Shown: positions 11,164 to 23,944 of the stretch, piece by piece | How the letters are laid out: each line of letters starts with the position of its first letter | How positions within the stretch are numbered: position 1 is the stretch's first letter | Assembly: GCA_012656075.1 (NCBI GenBank) | Contig: JAAKBF010000015.1 | Span: 124,001-188,000 of the forward strand | Direction of reading: 5' to 3' | Origin: Phytophthora hibernalis | Lineage: Eukaryota > Oomycota > Peronosporomycetes > Peronosporales > Peronosporaceae | DNA: 64,000 nucleotides | Program-made: the position numbers and the translations under genes | Notes under the pieces: generated by a model | What the model was told of the DNA's origin: nothing | Seen by the model: the letters and a program-made list of their open reading frames with translations, nothing else | Databases searched by the model: none

Positions 11164-12879
11164 TACGATTCTATGCTTCTTTCTTTAAATGACACACAGG
11201 ACCACTCTCCTCCATCCCCGAGTTTAGTTAAAGAAATGCGTCCAATCAAACGGCTTACCGTGTCACACATGTGTCTGGACACTCATTAATATCATTTTGT
11301 TTGTATGGTACATCGGGCATTTTCTTAACTATGGAGTACCGTATACCAAAACAATTGGCACAATACTTTAAAACAATGATGTAGATGTAGATATCTTCGG
11401 TTCATGTGATCTGCAGTAACTGCTCTACAGATAGCGCTGTTGGCACCCCTGCTTCTTCATCAGGCGCCCAGGTGTTGCTGCCTTTTCCTTCGCCTCCTCT
11501 TCCTATGTTTGACCTTATCATTTGCAACAGAGCGCCCTTATAACGGCGTGGCCTGCCTTACGCTCAGTAGGGCACTTTAGTTGCTGCAACAGTGGGGCAT
11601 CTATGGTGTTGGATGATCTGCGCGGCGAGTGGTGGTTGAGGATTATACTGCAAGGCTAAAGGACTTCCAAAAAGAGACCCGAGTGTTGCAGCGTAGTCAA
11701 GTAAGTCACCATCGGTTCAGTACGTCTGCTGTAATTCCACTTGTATTCCACTTGCCTGGCTTTCGCTACTGGGACAGTGGCGCTACAGTAAAGCTTGACA
11801 AGCCGATTTACAAGATTGAGAACGTCAATGTTCAGGTCAAGCTATTGGCAGCCGTTGATCGTCCTCTTTAGACAATATTTGCTAGGATTTTCGTAGAGGT
11901 GCGTAAAGGAACTCAAAACCGATGAGCTCCGAGGTTGTAAAAACGTGACACGTGAGGGGCAGTATACATAAACGAACTCCTTGGTGAGTTCAACGTTCTT
12001 TCTTCTCCTTTTAGTGGACCTTTTTGTGCGTGGCGACGGAAATGTATATCGGTGACATTCGCTGATCATAATTAATTGCACACGCTATTTTACAGACGTT
12101 CTCGCGATCGTTATTATACATTCTTGTAATTGCTAGAGTGATGAACGCTCGCCCTCAACCCCTTAGGACAGATCACGCGTTCTTCGCAATTCTATAATTG
12201 CCAGGGCTTATCGAACATATCAAACTGCTCGCAATCAGTAATCCAATTGTTGGAGTAGTACTTCTTGACAGCGTCTAGAGTTGGCACTAGGGTGGGCCGT
12301 GTACGCTTACAGTATAGCTAACTGAACATGTTTTTCACTGTTAGTAAGTGTGTAGTAAAAATCGTAAACATGTCAGTGGCCGCAAATAATGGTAAAATCG
12401 AGAAGTTCTGTAGCCTCCCATAATTGTTTTCAGAGACTCGGAACTCTTCAAACTGAATAGTTTCCTGATAGAAAAACAACATTCCTGGACTTTTTGGTGG
12501 TAGCGTACGCTTTAATTGTGCAAGTGGTTAATCTGCTCGGCGGCTTTGGACAGCCGTGTTTCTCGCAGCCTGGTATTGTTTACCGCATTGTGCCTTGGTT
12601 ACAGGGGTAATCATAACCCCTCATACCTTATATACACTATTACATATAAACTGTAAACTTCATGTTAGTAAGTGTCAAGTGGGGGCCATTTACAGCAAAA
12701 CAGCCAATCCTAGTTGGCACAGTAGCTCGTTTACGTCTAATAGTTGGGCAGGACCAACTGATATTGAGGAGTAACTTGTCACTCAACGTTGAATCCACTT
12801 GTTGTTGGGGACGTTTTGAGTAAGAGGGTGTTTTCTTGTCGCCTCATCTGGTTCGTGAACCAAGCAGCGCAGCTCCTCA
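11164..12879. other. Intergenic, no gene identified
   Basis: Mostly AT-rich spacer. A short plus frame (11629-11871) contains DYTARLKDFQKETRVLQ followed by a good 5' splice-like GTAAGT at about 11700, so it could be a first-exon relic, but no family is recognised. Confidence 0.3.
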
Positions 12880-13210
12880 AACCCAACACAAATTCATCGA
12901 AGTGTGTGGTAGTGGACTATCATCTCAACATCTCGGTCGCCATCCTCCGAGAGATACATCAACTGCGGATCACGCTTGACATCGAGCAGTACGAGCCAAA
13001 TGTTCACTGGACACTTTGTACGTTCGTGCCGTTCTCCGTACGTCATCTCCTCTTGCACGACCGCCCTCTCGACAAGGACCAACCAGTCCACGCCGGCTGT
13101 CGCCCTCTCGACCAGCAACACCCAGGTCCGTGATGACCACCGTCTCGACCAGCAGCAACATGTTTGTGCCGACGGCCATCTTCTCGATCAGAAACAACTT
13201 CTGTAGTCCC
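12880..13210. repeat. Degenerate short tandem repeat (CTCTCGACCAGCA-like units)
   Basis: Units around CTCTCGACCAGCAACA recur at about 13065, 13105, 13142 and 13182 with roughly 35-45 bp spacing. The minus strand therefore reads repeated LLVExxVV-like segments. Units have diverged, so this is an old tandem array. It sits directly left of the mariner element. Confidence 0.45.
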
Positions 13211-13233
13211 TGCGTACAAGCATCTGGGGAGTA

Positions 13234-13291
13234 CACCTTTTCCAGTCCAACTTCACCAAGCCCAACTCAAATTAACAAAGAGCAAGCTCAA
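13234..13291 (+). repeat. Mariner left terminal inverted repeat
   Basis: About 58 bp, reverse-complementary to 14592-14682 apart from an insertion in the right arm and a few substitutions. Confidence 0.85.
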
Positions 13292-13558
13292 ATGCATTCA
13301 ACCTAATAAACATAATATTTGAGAAACATTCTTTAAATTAGGTTGTTCATTCGCGAGGATTCCCACGCACACAGCCCTGCGTCGCTACAGCGGTGAGGTC
13401 GCTGGGTTATTCAATTCCACCAATGCTCTACCACTTGTAAAGATTCCGCCAATAGCAAGCCCTCTCATTTTCCTCTTGAGGCTCACCAGCGACGAGCGGC
13501 TAGCGCGGACCGCGTGCGCTCCAGTAGCGCTCACTTCGTAACATTCAACTTACCAAGC

Positions 13559-14515
13559 ATGCCGTCACACTACAACCGCTATATCCTGGCAGCCAAGCTT
13601 AGTATTCTGGAAGCTGCACGATCCAGTGGAGACTGGGAGACCATCTCGAATGCAAACAACGTCAACGTCAATTCGGCTCGATCATGGCTGCGGCGCTACC
13701 CTACCTGCGCAGATGCTATGCAAACCGTGCCACGTGGTTGTAAACGGGCTCAAACGATGACAGCAGAAGGTGTGGCTATCCTTCTGTCACAGCTGTCTAT
13801 CGATCCTGATCTCACGCTCCGACAGCTTGCCGACCGTGTTGAGCAAGAATGCTCCATCTCCGTGTGCCCCCAGACCACCAAGAATCACATGGGCGCTAAC
13901 CTGATAACCATGAAGCAGTTCCACAAAGAGCTACAGTATATGAACACGGAGGTGAACAAGCTCAAACGCAGGGAGTTCCTTGTCCGCCTGCAACAGCTGC
14001 AGGCAATGGGAAAATCCGTTATTTACACCAATGCGTGCATTGGTAGTGGCGGTGTGATCCTCTACGAGACGAAGCTCGGCAGCAACAAGTACCAGTACTC
14101 AACCGAGTTTATCCGCAACGTGCTGCGCAAGTTCAATGACGTCAGCAACTTGGTGGTGGTGCTGGACAACCCGCCATGCCACGCACGTGTAGAGTCTGTG
14201 TTCGAGGAGCCAGAGTTCGAGGCCACGACGTGGCTACGTTTAGGTCCCTATTCGCCCATGTTAAATCCGGTTGAGAACGTGTTTTCTGCGTTCAAGTCGG
14301 CGGTGAAGGACTTCATGACCGAGCGCAGGGCGGAGATAATAGAAGTTCCGCCTGGCACCACAATGAAAGTGCACCGCCAGCAAATCCTGAAAGAGTCAGC
14401 TGGAACGCTGTTCCCTCGTGTCGCTACCTCACAGCTGTGTGTGTCCTGCTACCGGCAAACGCTTCGCTTCCATGTCAAGGTAACGGACCTGGAGGACATG
14501 CCTGTAGGCCGTTAA
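13559..14515 (+). CDS. Mariner/Tc1-like transposase with probable internal deletion
   Basis: A 318-residue open frame from ATG 13559; the frame stays open upstream to about 13514. The N-terminus (about residues 1-110) is a helix-turn-helix DNA-binding region. VVVLDNPPCH (about residues 201-210) carries the second catalytic Asp, and LGPYSPMLNPVENVFSAFK (about 234-252) carries the third acidic residue, both matching the DDE_3 fold. The first-Asp motif expected before them (of the YxDETN type) is missing: the read goes from GKSVIYTN straight into ACIGSGGVILYE. An in-frame loss of a few tens of codons is inferred. The protein could still bind DNA but should not cut. No stop or frameshift interrupts the remaining frame. 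Confidence 0.85.
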   Translation: MPSHYNRYILAAKLSILEAARSSGDWETISNANNVNVNSARSWLRRYPTCADAMQTVPRGCKRAQTMTAEGVAILLSQLSIDPDLTLRQLADRVEQECSISVCPQTTKNHMGANLITMKQFHKELQYMNTEVNKLKRREFLVRLQQLQAMGKSVIYTNACIGSGGVILYETKLGSNKYQYSTEFIRNVLRKFNDVSNLVVVLDNPPCHARVESVFEEPEFEATTWLRLGPYSPMLNPVENVFSAFKSAVKDFMTERRAEIIEVPPGTTMKVHRQQILKESAGTLFPRVATSQLCVSCYRQTLRFHVKVTDLEDMPVGR

Positions 14516-14591
14516 GCTGCAACAAACGAGTAGAGTTGAATATTTTCAGGTTACATAATTTGACAGGTTTAAGGTACTTGCTTTTGCGCAC

Positions 14592-14682
14592 TTGAGCTTG
14601 CTCTTTGTTAATTTGAGTTGGGCTTGGATTTGTTCTTGGTGATGTTGGATTTGTTCTTGGTGAAGTTGGACGGTAAAAGGTG
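14592..14682 (-). repeat. Mariner right terminal inverted repeat with internal tandem duplication
   Basis: The reverse complement of the left arm, except that an AAGAACAAATCC-containing segment of about 20 bp is present twice (14627-14665), lengthening this arm by about 33 bp. Confidence 0.8.
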
Positions 14683-14884
14683 TAAACTACCGTGCATATG
14701 AAGGAATACGTTTCCTTCAATTAGGCGCAAAATTGTTAATAATAATAACGTTAAGGTATATTTTGCCACTTATCCTACTAGATTGGACTCTAGAAACCAT
14801 CCTCGATAGGTGATTGCTTACGGTCGAGTCCAGCAGCCACCTCGCCTTCATCTGCTGCTTGTCTGCTCTCTTCTTGTAGGGCAT

Positions 14885-17800
14885 TTACTCATGTGCCCTC
14901 ACTTCCTCTAAACACCGCGCGCTGTCGCCTCTAATCCACTCTTCCACTCCTTTGCGTACTGGGTGCTTTGCGCTCACGTCTGCCATCTTGATCATTAAAC
15001 TACGCTTGGATTCCATTGCCCAGTTTGTCAACCAATCAGCTGTTCTGTTGTGCGCACGATAATGGTGTCGCCAACTCGCTACTTGACATTCGTCCGCCAA
15101 TTTTCGAGTTATCCTGAACCAGAGCTGCATCTTCTTGCTCTTGGGGAGTTTGCGCTTCGTCATCATCGTGGTAATCATTGCGCTGTCACCAGTGATATGC
15201 ATATCGCGCCACCCGCACACCACGGCCCGTTGAAGTAATCTGTACAGTCCAACATCCTCGGCCACGTTGTTGGTGACCGTGTTGGTGCTGAGAGCTGTCG
15301 CAGCAGCCCACAGTGCCTGCACGCGCCCTTGTGGCCCTGACACTGCTGCTATAACGCTGCCACTACCGCTGAGCCCTGGATTCCCGCGCGATCCCCGTCA
15401 AAGAACCCCAATCTACAGACCTCATCACCTCTCTCTCTTCTAACGGTCCACTCTGTCCTCCATTCGTGTCGTCCCGCAATGAAGTCAACTGCATCCATGT
15501 GTGGCTTGGATCTCGGTGTGAGTGGGTACAATGTGGTCTTATATCGCTTGACTGCTTCACGCAACGCTGACTCATGTCTGGTTGCTGCCATCCATGGCAG
15601 CATCGTACGTAATTTCAGACTGAATATGTCCCCCAGCGCTGCACATCTTCTGTTGTCTGCATCCTGGTGTCCGCCGTCCTGCGCATCCCACCAATTTAGG
15701 AAGACATCCCAGAAGGCGCATGCTGCTGCACACGTCCACACAAGATGCGCCGAGCCCCATTCCTCTGTGTGGCCACATGCCGCGCATTTGTAGCTGTTCG
15801 TCGCTTTGTTCCACAGACGTAGCCAGTCGTGCTTTAATCGCAATAGGTTCTGCAGTTGATGTACTGGTATACCCTCCATCTGCCGCAGATCCTTCCATGC
15901 TAGCTGAGCAAGTGCTTTTGCGATTTTAGGATGTTGTTCCTTCCATTGCGCACCGGTGTCTCTGCTGCCGTTTGTGCTGCTGCACCTCTCTTTCGAAGAT
16001 AGAGGGCCTTCAGTTTTTCCTAGTAAGCTTCCACCTCCATTTGTCAGCCCATATCGGCTTAATCCGTTGTAGTGCGGGATCGGAGTAATCCATGTCGTTT
16101 AAGGCTGCACCTCCAGCACCTTGGCTACCTCCGTCGTTATAAATCTACTCGGTTGGTCCCTCTGCACCTCTCTGCTGGTCGTACTCCAGGAGTGTGTCAC
16201 GACACCAGTGTTCGCGTGCACCTTGAAGACATGATGTGGGTCTTCTAAACCATGATGATCCCTCAGTATGTCCACCTCCTTGGGTCTGAATGCCAGTTCT
16301 GGCCAATTGGATAGTATCGCTAGGCGAAACTCCATGAATTCGTGTGCCGTTGTACTAATCATCGGTAAATCATGCTGCACGGATGTAAACGTTACGTCGC
16401 CTACTGCGTTCCACTTAATTCGAACCACCTCGTCCATGGTTCTTTTCGTGGGACCCTGCATCAAATTTTTGTATTGAGACCACTTGTCCACTGTGCCCAC
16501 TGAGTTCCATAGTATCATCGCGCGCAATCGTACGTTGCCAAAGTTAGCGTGAATTAATTCTCCTCTGTTGATATGTCTCTCCTGCTTCATCCGCACCATG
16601 TGTGCTTGAGCCAGCTCAGCAAATTTGCACCTTAGTCCACACCTTGTGACTAAGCCCTTGCTGTGTCTAGACGCTGCCTCATGTCCCTACCCGCTTCATG
16701 TTCGTCATCCAGATCACGTTCGGGCTCCGCAAGCGCATATGTGGCCCATGGTCGCCCTGTGTGCCACAACGTAGCCGCTATGGGAGCATTTAGCTCAATC
16801 TGTACTGGTCTGATCGGGCTCCCAGCATTCATCTGTCCAGATTGCAATAAATCCCCTGTTATTTTCACCGACTTGTGCTCAGTGAGGGCGCAGGTTCCGA
16901 CCGCCGTAGCTGCTAAAGCTGCCAACTCTGCACTGATATTGGGCACCCCCATTCCTCCTCCTTGCATGGCTGTCTCGGCCACTTCCGCTTTGATTCATCC
17001 CGCAGGCGTGCTGTCCGGCAAAGCGAAACTAGATTTCCACACGAAGTTTCTAATACGCCGATCTGCGCTCGTAATGTTGTATGGAGAGTGCCAAACGTGA
17101 CGTGCCACATACATCAGCTTGGGGATGATTATGGCCGTGGCAATCATCGCCCTTTGTTGAACTGAGTTGGTTTGCCCGCTGCAAGTGTCAACCTTATCGT
17201 GAGTGCCGCAAAGGCCTTCGTCCAAGCCTCCTCCGTTGTGTTGTCCGCTCGAGTGATGTGGCCCAAATACCTGATACTGTCAGCTTCCTGTACAGGCTGT
17301 CCGTCATCTAGTTGCCCTAAATACTGTGTGCTGTCGCTCTCTACGTCGCCGGCTAACTCCGTTGCCAGCGCTACCGCTGCGGATTTGTTCACGTTTACCT
17401 TTAGTCCAGAAACTTTGGAGAAGCGTGCCACCGCCTCCAGCGCGCTGCCTTGCTGGTCCTTGTCTGCCATGTATACAGTTGTGTCGTCGGCATATCCTGC
17501 GACATGCAACTCGAGAACATCGTCTGTTGTTTGTAGTCGAATTCCTTTCAACTTTTAGTCATGCTCAATTTCATCATAAAGGATATCAACCGCGATGATG
17601 AACAGGAGTGGTGCTAAAGGACACCACTGTCTTATGCCGCTGGGGACACTGGTCGCCTGCGAAAGGCTGCCATTAGCCATAACCTGCACTTTCGTTAGCT
17701 CTGACCAGCGCGCAGAACTTGGGCGGAAAATCCTTTGCCTCCAGAACCGTCAAGCGAAAGTCACGATCCAAGGAATCGTAGGCCTTGGCGAAATCAAGGA

Positions 17801-20081
17801 GCAAAGCCTGGGCCCTACTTAGCTTCTTCCGTCCTTGACAGTAAATTTGTGATGCTTCCAGTAGATCAATCGCTTCATGTATTGTTCGACCTGGTACAAA
17901 ATCGAACTGAGTGCTGTGTACTAGCCGATCAATATATCTCCTCACTCTCCATGCCAATATCCGCGTAAGTATCTTGTAGTCCGTATTCAGCAGCGCTATC
18001 GACCTGTAGTTCAGTGGGTCACTAGTTTCCCCACCTTTACTTATGCTGAAAATGAAAGCGTCCACAAAGAGCGTGGTGCGGTACCATTAGTCATGCACGA
18101 GTTGAATAACTGCGTGAGTATTGGCGCGACCGTCACCCCATGATCTTGATACAAATCGTTATTAAGGTCATCAGGTCCGCACGCTTTGCCACGCTTGCAG
18201 TGTTTTATCGCTGCGGAGACCTCGTCTTCAGTAATTTCATTGTCAATGTCACTCATCTCCGGTGAGTCCCAGTGTCCTTTTAGTCGCTCCAAATAGTGAT
18301 CTTTGCTTTCCTTCTCCTCCGCAGCCCCATTGAATATGGGTGCCCAGTTTTCTGCCAATATGCCCGCATTGTCGTGTGGCCTCCACTTGGAGTCGCTGAT
18401 TCTGGATTTGAGCGCCGGGATTATATTATCTCCGTACGTCGTACATATCCTACAAAAAAATTCTTGGTAGACGCTCGAGTAATCCAAGCATTGTTGTTGA
18501 TCAATATCCGCATCCTCAAATCCCCTCGCTGTTCTTGCAATTTCCTTAGTACCGCTAACGTGGCGACCCTTTCCGCATCCACGCCCTCCTCCATGTAGCT
18601 GTTCTGACTGAGCTTTTCTTGAGTCTGAGTATGCTCTTCCGGAACCCACTCGTCATTCGACGCCGTGCTTTGATCTTGAGTTGCACCATTTCCTTCGTGA
18701 GTGAGCTCTTGAACTTGTCCCACCCCGCCGTGAGCTCCTTGCTGTCGGCTGTGTTTAACTGTAGCTGTAGCTGGTCAATCCGTTCGTCGATCAGACTATG
18801 GGTCGCGGCCTGCGCGTAGTGAGGCGGCGGGTACACCGTTGCTCGTTTCCGCACTCTGTCCGCTCCAGTGGGTGAGTGCAATTCTAGTATCACCCCCTGA
18901 GATCCGTATGACAAGGCGCTTCTTCTACCTCGACACTTCTGATTAGTTTGTGACCCACCCCGGTCATATAGATCCTGTCAATTCTCGAAGTTGAGACGTG
19001 TCCGTCTGCTCCCGTGTGTTTATATGTGTGATGTGCATCCACATACTCCCGTCGAACCTTCTCACTGCAGTTGGTCGGCATTTTGCGATGCCCTGTATCC
19101 ACTAATCCATATATCTCCACAAACTGCAACAAACCTTTAGCCCCCACGTCCTCTTTCGGACTGCTACCATATCGATCCAGTCAACTGTGAGTCACACAGT
19201 TCAAATCTCCTCAAAAACCACTGTCCTATCCAGCGGCAACGTGATCGTCCTCAGTTTGCTGTAGAAAGCAATTCTCGCCGGTCCTGCTGACGGAGCATAA
19301 ACATTAATGAAAAGGAACTCGTTTCCACCGATGTCTCCAGCAACCATTATCATGTTTTCGTTCCATATCTCCTGCTGCCACGGTGTTAAGTTCTTGACTG
19401 CGCCGTACGGGTTGACCAATACTGCCACTCCCGCACTTCGATTTTTCTGCCCTGATACCCAAAAGACATCGTGTGCGCCACCGTATGCTTGAAGCCCCAC
19501 AATGCAGTATACTACGCAGTCGCCGCGGCGTCCTCCGCTTCAGTGAGATGTGTTTCCTGCAGGAACATTAAGTCCCTATGTCCTCTCTCGGTGTTGTGCC
19601 ATACTGCTCGCAAATGTCGTCCCAGCTCGTTTAGGTGAGTTACCAGTTCGCGTATGTTGTATGTCGCAATACCAATCGTGCGATCGTGCTTGCTTTGCTG
19701 TTGTGTTGTACGGCGCCTGTTGCGCTGCTGCTTCCTTCTCTCTTCTCTAATCATTCTGCCATGTCGTTTGAAATTTGCTCTGTCATGAAGTTGCTTCTCC
19801 CTTTCCGTGACGGTAGGGTAGAAACTCGTTAACCGAATCTGCCCTCTATCTCTGTTGCTGTCTCTTATCACGCATGTGCGCTCAGTTGTGTGTGGCCGAC
19901 TTTCCATACTATATGTCAGTGCGTCGCCCAGTCCCTCCGCCTTCTCCTGTTGTGTTGGATCTTGGTCCACTCCTTCCTCACGTGCAATTGACGTTATCTC
20001 CGCATGTCTGCCGTTTTGCACCGGTTCCACTTTGATACGCACATTCTCCTCCGTTACCGCTGACGTGATCGGATCCGTCAT
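14885..20081 (-). pseudogene. LINE ORF2: endonuclease-reverse transcriptase-RNase H, broken
   Basis: Starts at ATG 20081 (MTDPITSAVTEENVRIK). Endonuclease motifs: TYNIRELV and MFLQETHL (about 19650-19545), FINVYAPS (about 19310), GDLNC (about 19210) and SRIDRIY (about 18980). Reverse-transcriptase motifs: GPDDLNNDLY (about 18180), DFVPGRTIHEAID (about 17905), LLDFAKAYDSL (about 17800) and AGYADDTTVY (about 17498). Then a C-x2-C...H...C finger (CAACGHTEEW, about 15785), and RNase H starting FFDGD (about 15400) and ending near 14885. Breaks include an in-frame TGA at 19181-19183 and frameshifts near 19500, 18900, 18640, 18065, 17670, 17145 and 15350. The usual SDH triad at the endonuclease end is altered (CHTDLRG). 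Not expected to make active protein. Confidence 0.8.
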
Positions 20082-20170
20082 TGTGACCTAGGTAGCCGCT
20101 GTCGCATGGTCGTCTGATCCATCTCCCTAGTATCGGCTCAGAGTGGCTTCCATCTCGCTGGCTCCTTTCG

Positions 20171-23100
20171 TTAGGCCATCGTTCTCCTCTTGCCAATCCG
20201 CCATCCGTCGTCGCTGACTTTCGTGCAGTTGGATGGCGTCGCTGATAATTCCGTCTTGACGGCCACCGCCTTCTTGTAACCATCATACGTGTCTCGGTCC
20301 AGTGGCCACCCGCCAGTACGCTCCAGCACATCATTCGCAATTTCCTCCATCTGCGACTTCTGCTCGCAGAAACACTTGTACCGCTCCTCCTTGTAGATCA
20401 CCGCCTGACAGTGGTTCCCGGTGGCCTTCCATCGCAAGACCAGTACGATGGGTAAGTAGCCCGCCCACGAGGTCATTACTGCTGCCTCTGTCTGCAATGG
20501 TGTCACCGCTCCGGTTTCAACGGCTTCTCCTGAGGGTAGTTGCCGATTGTTATATGCGTACGCCTGCACTTGTGCATGGTCGCTTCCGTCTACGTCCAGC
20601 ACGTAGATTTCTTCACGGATGTGCATCGCCATAGCTTTGATGTGTGCAGTCCGCACCCAAAGCTCCTTCAGCGCTTCCATCCGCACAGATCGTCCCCTTT
20701 GCTCCACATAGTGCGTGGCCAGAACGTTAATCTGGGCGTCCCAGCTCTGGTCCTTTCCCTCCACATTACCACTCGCCATCAATTCCGGCACTAACAGCTT
20801 AGGATGCAGCGTCATTTCATCGCGTAGATCCACAATCGTTCTGTTCATGATCTCCTTCTTAAGTGTGTTTGCCGCCTTGACCGTTTTCACCTTCAGCGGT
20901 ACGGAGCCCACACTGGCGTTGGTCACCGCTGCATGGAAGTCCAGCCACCCACCGTGACCGTTCTCCATCACATCCGTCACTGTACCACCAATCTTCTCCA
21001 GTAGCGTCGTAAGAAGGCCGTAGGCGAGTTTCGTCCTGTATACTGGCAGTATTGCGATGAGTCTGAAGAATCATCGTCCTCCGGAGTCGTCGCCGACGCC
21101 GTTTCTTTGCTCCTGTGCGTCTGTCACTGCTGTTGTCAGCGACGCTGATGGTGGCCTTCCGGCGGTCCGATTCGTACGTCGACGTCTGAAACATTCTGCT
21201 CTCCACGTTGCAGTGAACGGTCGCCGGGTTGGTGATCGTCCACGCGTCTGTGGCTCCTCGGTCTGATCTACTTCTGGCATTGCTGGAGGATCACTCTGAC
21301 CAATCGGCTCTGCTGTCTTACTCTCCTCTGGTTCCTCCATATTCACATCTTCTTGACAATCCAGCTCCGCCTTTGTGCTGCTGGGTTGCTCAGAATTGCT
21401 TAGTCCCGCTGCCAGTCCGTTCCCCGTTGGCACCGACGTGAATCCCTTTGGCGGAGTACTCGTGTTGACATCCGGTTCGGTGTCCTGTAAGACTCTCGTA
21501 TTGGCTCCGACCTCAGCTTGGGTGCTTTGCTGCCCCTTGTCCACCGGTGGTCGATGCTGTCCCCACTCCTGCGGAATGCAGGTCCACGCTCCGTCCTCCT
21601 GGGCTGAAGTCGCCTCTATTCGTCTCCTACCATTGCTGGGCGACGCCTGCCGCTGGTTCCATTGCATTCGTCGTTTGCAGCTCCTCTCTCCCGCAGCATG
21701 GACATGAGCTGATCGATGGTCGTTGGCACCACCATCTTGTGAGCTGCTCCGTCCTTCTTCTTATGTGCTGAAGGAATTTGTCCTGACAGCTTTATCGTGT
21801 GTTTTTGCTTGCACACGTCGATGCTCTCCGTCCCCACCCTGCAATAATTCGTCGGCTGTTCAGGAGAGCCGCACGTCGTACATGGCCAGTTGATGTGCAC
21901 GTCTTGATGCTGTATGAGTAACTCCACTTCTCCAATGGTAATGTATCCGATCTGACGCAACTTCGGTGGGCAGGCCTGGGCCTTGATGTCCACGACCCAT
22001 TGCTTATCGTTCATTCCGGCATCTTTCGTTTCGGAGTGGGCCATAGTGTGCACTGGTAAGCCAAGTTTGGTAGTTAGCACCCAGTGCAAATCCGTTGATG
22101 TCATTGCTCCTCGTCTTAACACGACTGTCAGGTTATAGTAGTCCAGCTTGACGCGCGCATTCGTTATCTTGGCCGCCTCTCTTTGACTTTCGTAGTCGAT
22201 GAGCGGTACCATCTTCATGGCTAGCGGCAATTGCCACCCACACCACTTTTGCGCCGTTTTCTTCCCCTTGAAGTAGACTGTCAACAGGCGCGTGTTCATG
22301 TCAAGCGAGATTCTTGACAGGTCCGCTTTCAGGTCCTCGATTTCCTGCTTTTGCGAGGCAGCTGCTTCCGATCCCATATGGATCTGTGCTAGGAGCACAT
22401 GCTTGGGTAAGTTCTCGCTAAAGCGCTGCCCCGGCGCTAGATGGGCATAGAGAGGGTACTCTATCTCCTTGAAGATATCGATGAACCTGGCCATTTCGCT
22501 GGCCGTCATCGTCTGCACCAGAAACTTGGGCGGCTGGGGTACCTCTAGCTCGTGATTAAGTATCATGAGCAAGGCCTTGTCCTCGCCTTGGGTGCGCGGC
22601 CTTGGCATCACCAGGGCCGCCATAGGTGTCATGCACAGCTGATAGAGTCTTTTCACTTCCGCATTGTCCTAGTTCACCGTGATTTCCAGTCCTTTGGACA
22701 CCGCTCCAAAGTAGGAGGTTGGTTTGACTTCAACCGCTGACTCATCACCGCCTGCGGATTTGGGCTTCGTGTTGATGAAAGTGAAGAACTGCAGTCGCTC
22801 TTCCAGCTCGCGTTGCGTGCAGAGTTCATCAATGATCCATGTCTGCATCATCTGCTGAAGTCGCTGCACGTGCTCCGCTTGTTGAGTGTTCCAGTAACTC
22901 TGCAGGCTGCTGTACTTCCGCTCCAACCCTTCAGGGATCGCGTCACTCCAGCGCAGTCTCTCTTCAGATTCGACCTTAAGGTCTTTCCCTTGTCCCTTGG
23001 TTGTTCTCTAGTGATGCTGGAACCTCCGCTCGCTCGCCATATCCGCCAGTCGGAAGACAGTGTCATAGACGTACTCCTTGGGCGCCTTGTTCACCAAATA

Positions 23101-23334
23101 ATTCTTGAGTTGCTTGTAGACGGTTTTGCCATCTTCTATGTGGCTTCGAGCCTTGCGCGTTCGCACTCCGTTCCTTTGCTCCTGCCGCTGCGGCGACAGC
23201 TTCCGGCCGCTCTGCTTGTTTTTCATCTGGCTCTGTTTGGCCGTTCCATTTTGCTTGCGTTCCCGTGCTTGACGTCCCTTGGCTCCTCCTACCGTGCGCC
23301 ACTCACCAGTCGCGCCTTGCTTGTTCACCATCAT
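20171..23334 (-). pseudogene. LINE ORF1: gag-like nucleic-acid-binding protein, broken
   Basis: Starts at ATG 23334 with a basic N-terminus (KGRQARERKQ). Two in-frame TAG codons (23008-23010 and 22669-22671) interrupt an otherwise continuous frame to about 21616. That frame includes a coiled region and a Cys-rich CTTCGSPEQPTNYC finger (about 21890). A frameshift near 21650 passes to a Pro/Glu-rich segment. An in-frame TGA (21071-21073) separates this from a final segment (about 21070-20171) containing RLIAILPVYRTKLAYGLL and no known domain. The last segment may be an ORF1 C-terminal domain or a separate small ORF. The long plus-strand frame over 22813-23793 is antisense to this ORF and was not called. 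Confidence 0.65.
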
Positions 23335-23944
23335 GTGCAGCTCTCGAAAGCACCCGCGCTCCTCTTTTCCTCCGCCTCGGCCCCGTCGCTCTCAGCGGCG
23401 CTGGATGTGCTCCGCACGGTGGTTTCCTTGAGCGACCCCTCGTTTATCCGGAAGATTGTATGCACCAGGAGTTTCAACACCCTTCCTCGCGTCCCCCGGT
23501 TCGTTATATATGTGCCGCTCCTAATCCCACGAAGAGTCGTGAGCGTCAGCCGGCAGATTCGGAAGTGGGCGCAAAATTGTTCTCGTTCATCTCAGTGCAG
23601 AGGCCGCCTCTCAAATAGCTGCCGCTATGGACGCTATACCACCCAGCGCGACGCCTCAAGCGGGGAACGTTTGGTAGCGAGTAGGTCACACTCGACTGTG
23701 TACCATGTCTGTGAAACGGAGGTTCGTGACATGTTGCAGATATTAATAGGCCCACTACCGAGGTGGCTGAAAGCGATATTTCTGCTGAAGTAATGACAGT
23801 AAGGCCGCTTTAGTTTAGCCACGAGATGCTACAGTAACTTATTACCGAGTTTTGGGTCACCCGTAACAGTAAAATAGCAACGCCGCTGGAGGAATCACCT
23901 TTTATCGGTGCCAAATCTCAACAAAACAGGTAGTTTGTTTACCA
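23335..23944. other. LINE 5' region and flank
   Basis: GC-rich up to about 23620, probably the LINE 5' untranslated region; then ordinary spacer. No gene is seen. Confidence 0.35.

Larger units (their letters stand above)
13234..14682 (+). mobile_element. Tc1/mariner-type DNA transposon with TA target duplication
   Basis: Terminal inverted repeats begin CACCTTTT at 13234 and end AAAAGGTG at 14682. They are flanked by TA at 13232-13233 and 14683-14684, the classical Tc1/mariner target duplication. The arms are long (about 58 bp left, 91 bp right) and share CCAACTTCACCAAG and AACAAAGAGCAAGCTCAA. A single DDE-type transposase frame lies inside. Length (about 1.45 kb) and architecture fit mariner. 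It sits just beyond the 3' end of the degraded LINE. Confidence 0.9.
14740..23334 (-). mobile_element. LINE (non-LTR retrotransposon) with endonuclease, RT and RNase H, degraded
   Basis: A single minus-strand element of about 8.6 kb. Read 5' to 3' it contains a gag-like ORF1 with a CCHC-type finger, then an ORF2 with apurinic-type endonuclease, reverse transcriptase (YADD at 17494-17483), a zf-RVT-type Cys/His finger and a terminal RNase H. The 3' end lies below 14885; a TTATTATTATTAA run on the minus strand (about 14750-14736) may be its tail. The RNase H after the finger suggests an I/R1-type or RNase H-bearing L1-like LINE, but the clade is not resolved. Many stops and frameshifts make it non-autonomous. 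No target duplication was found. Confidence 0.8.

Noticed and set aside
22813..23793. 326-codon open frame on the plus strand
   Set aside because: It is antisense to LINE ORF1, which has a gag-like finger and ORF2 behind it; the plus frame has no domain and runs past the LINE 5' end.
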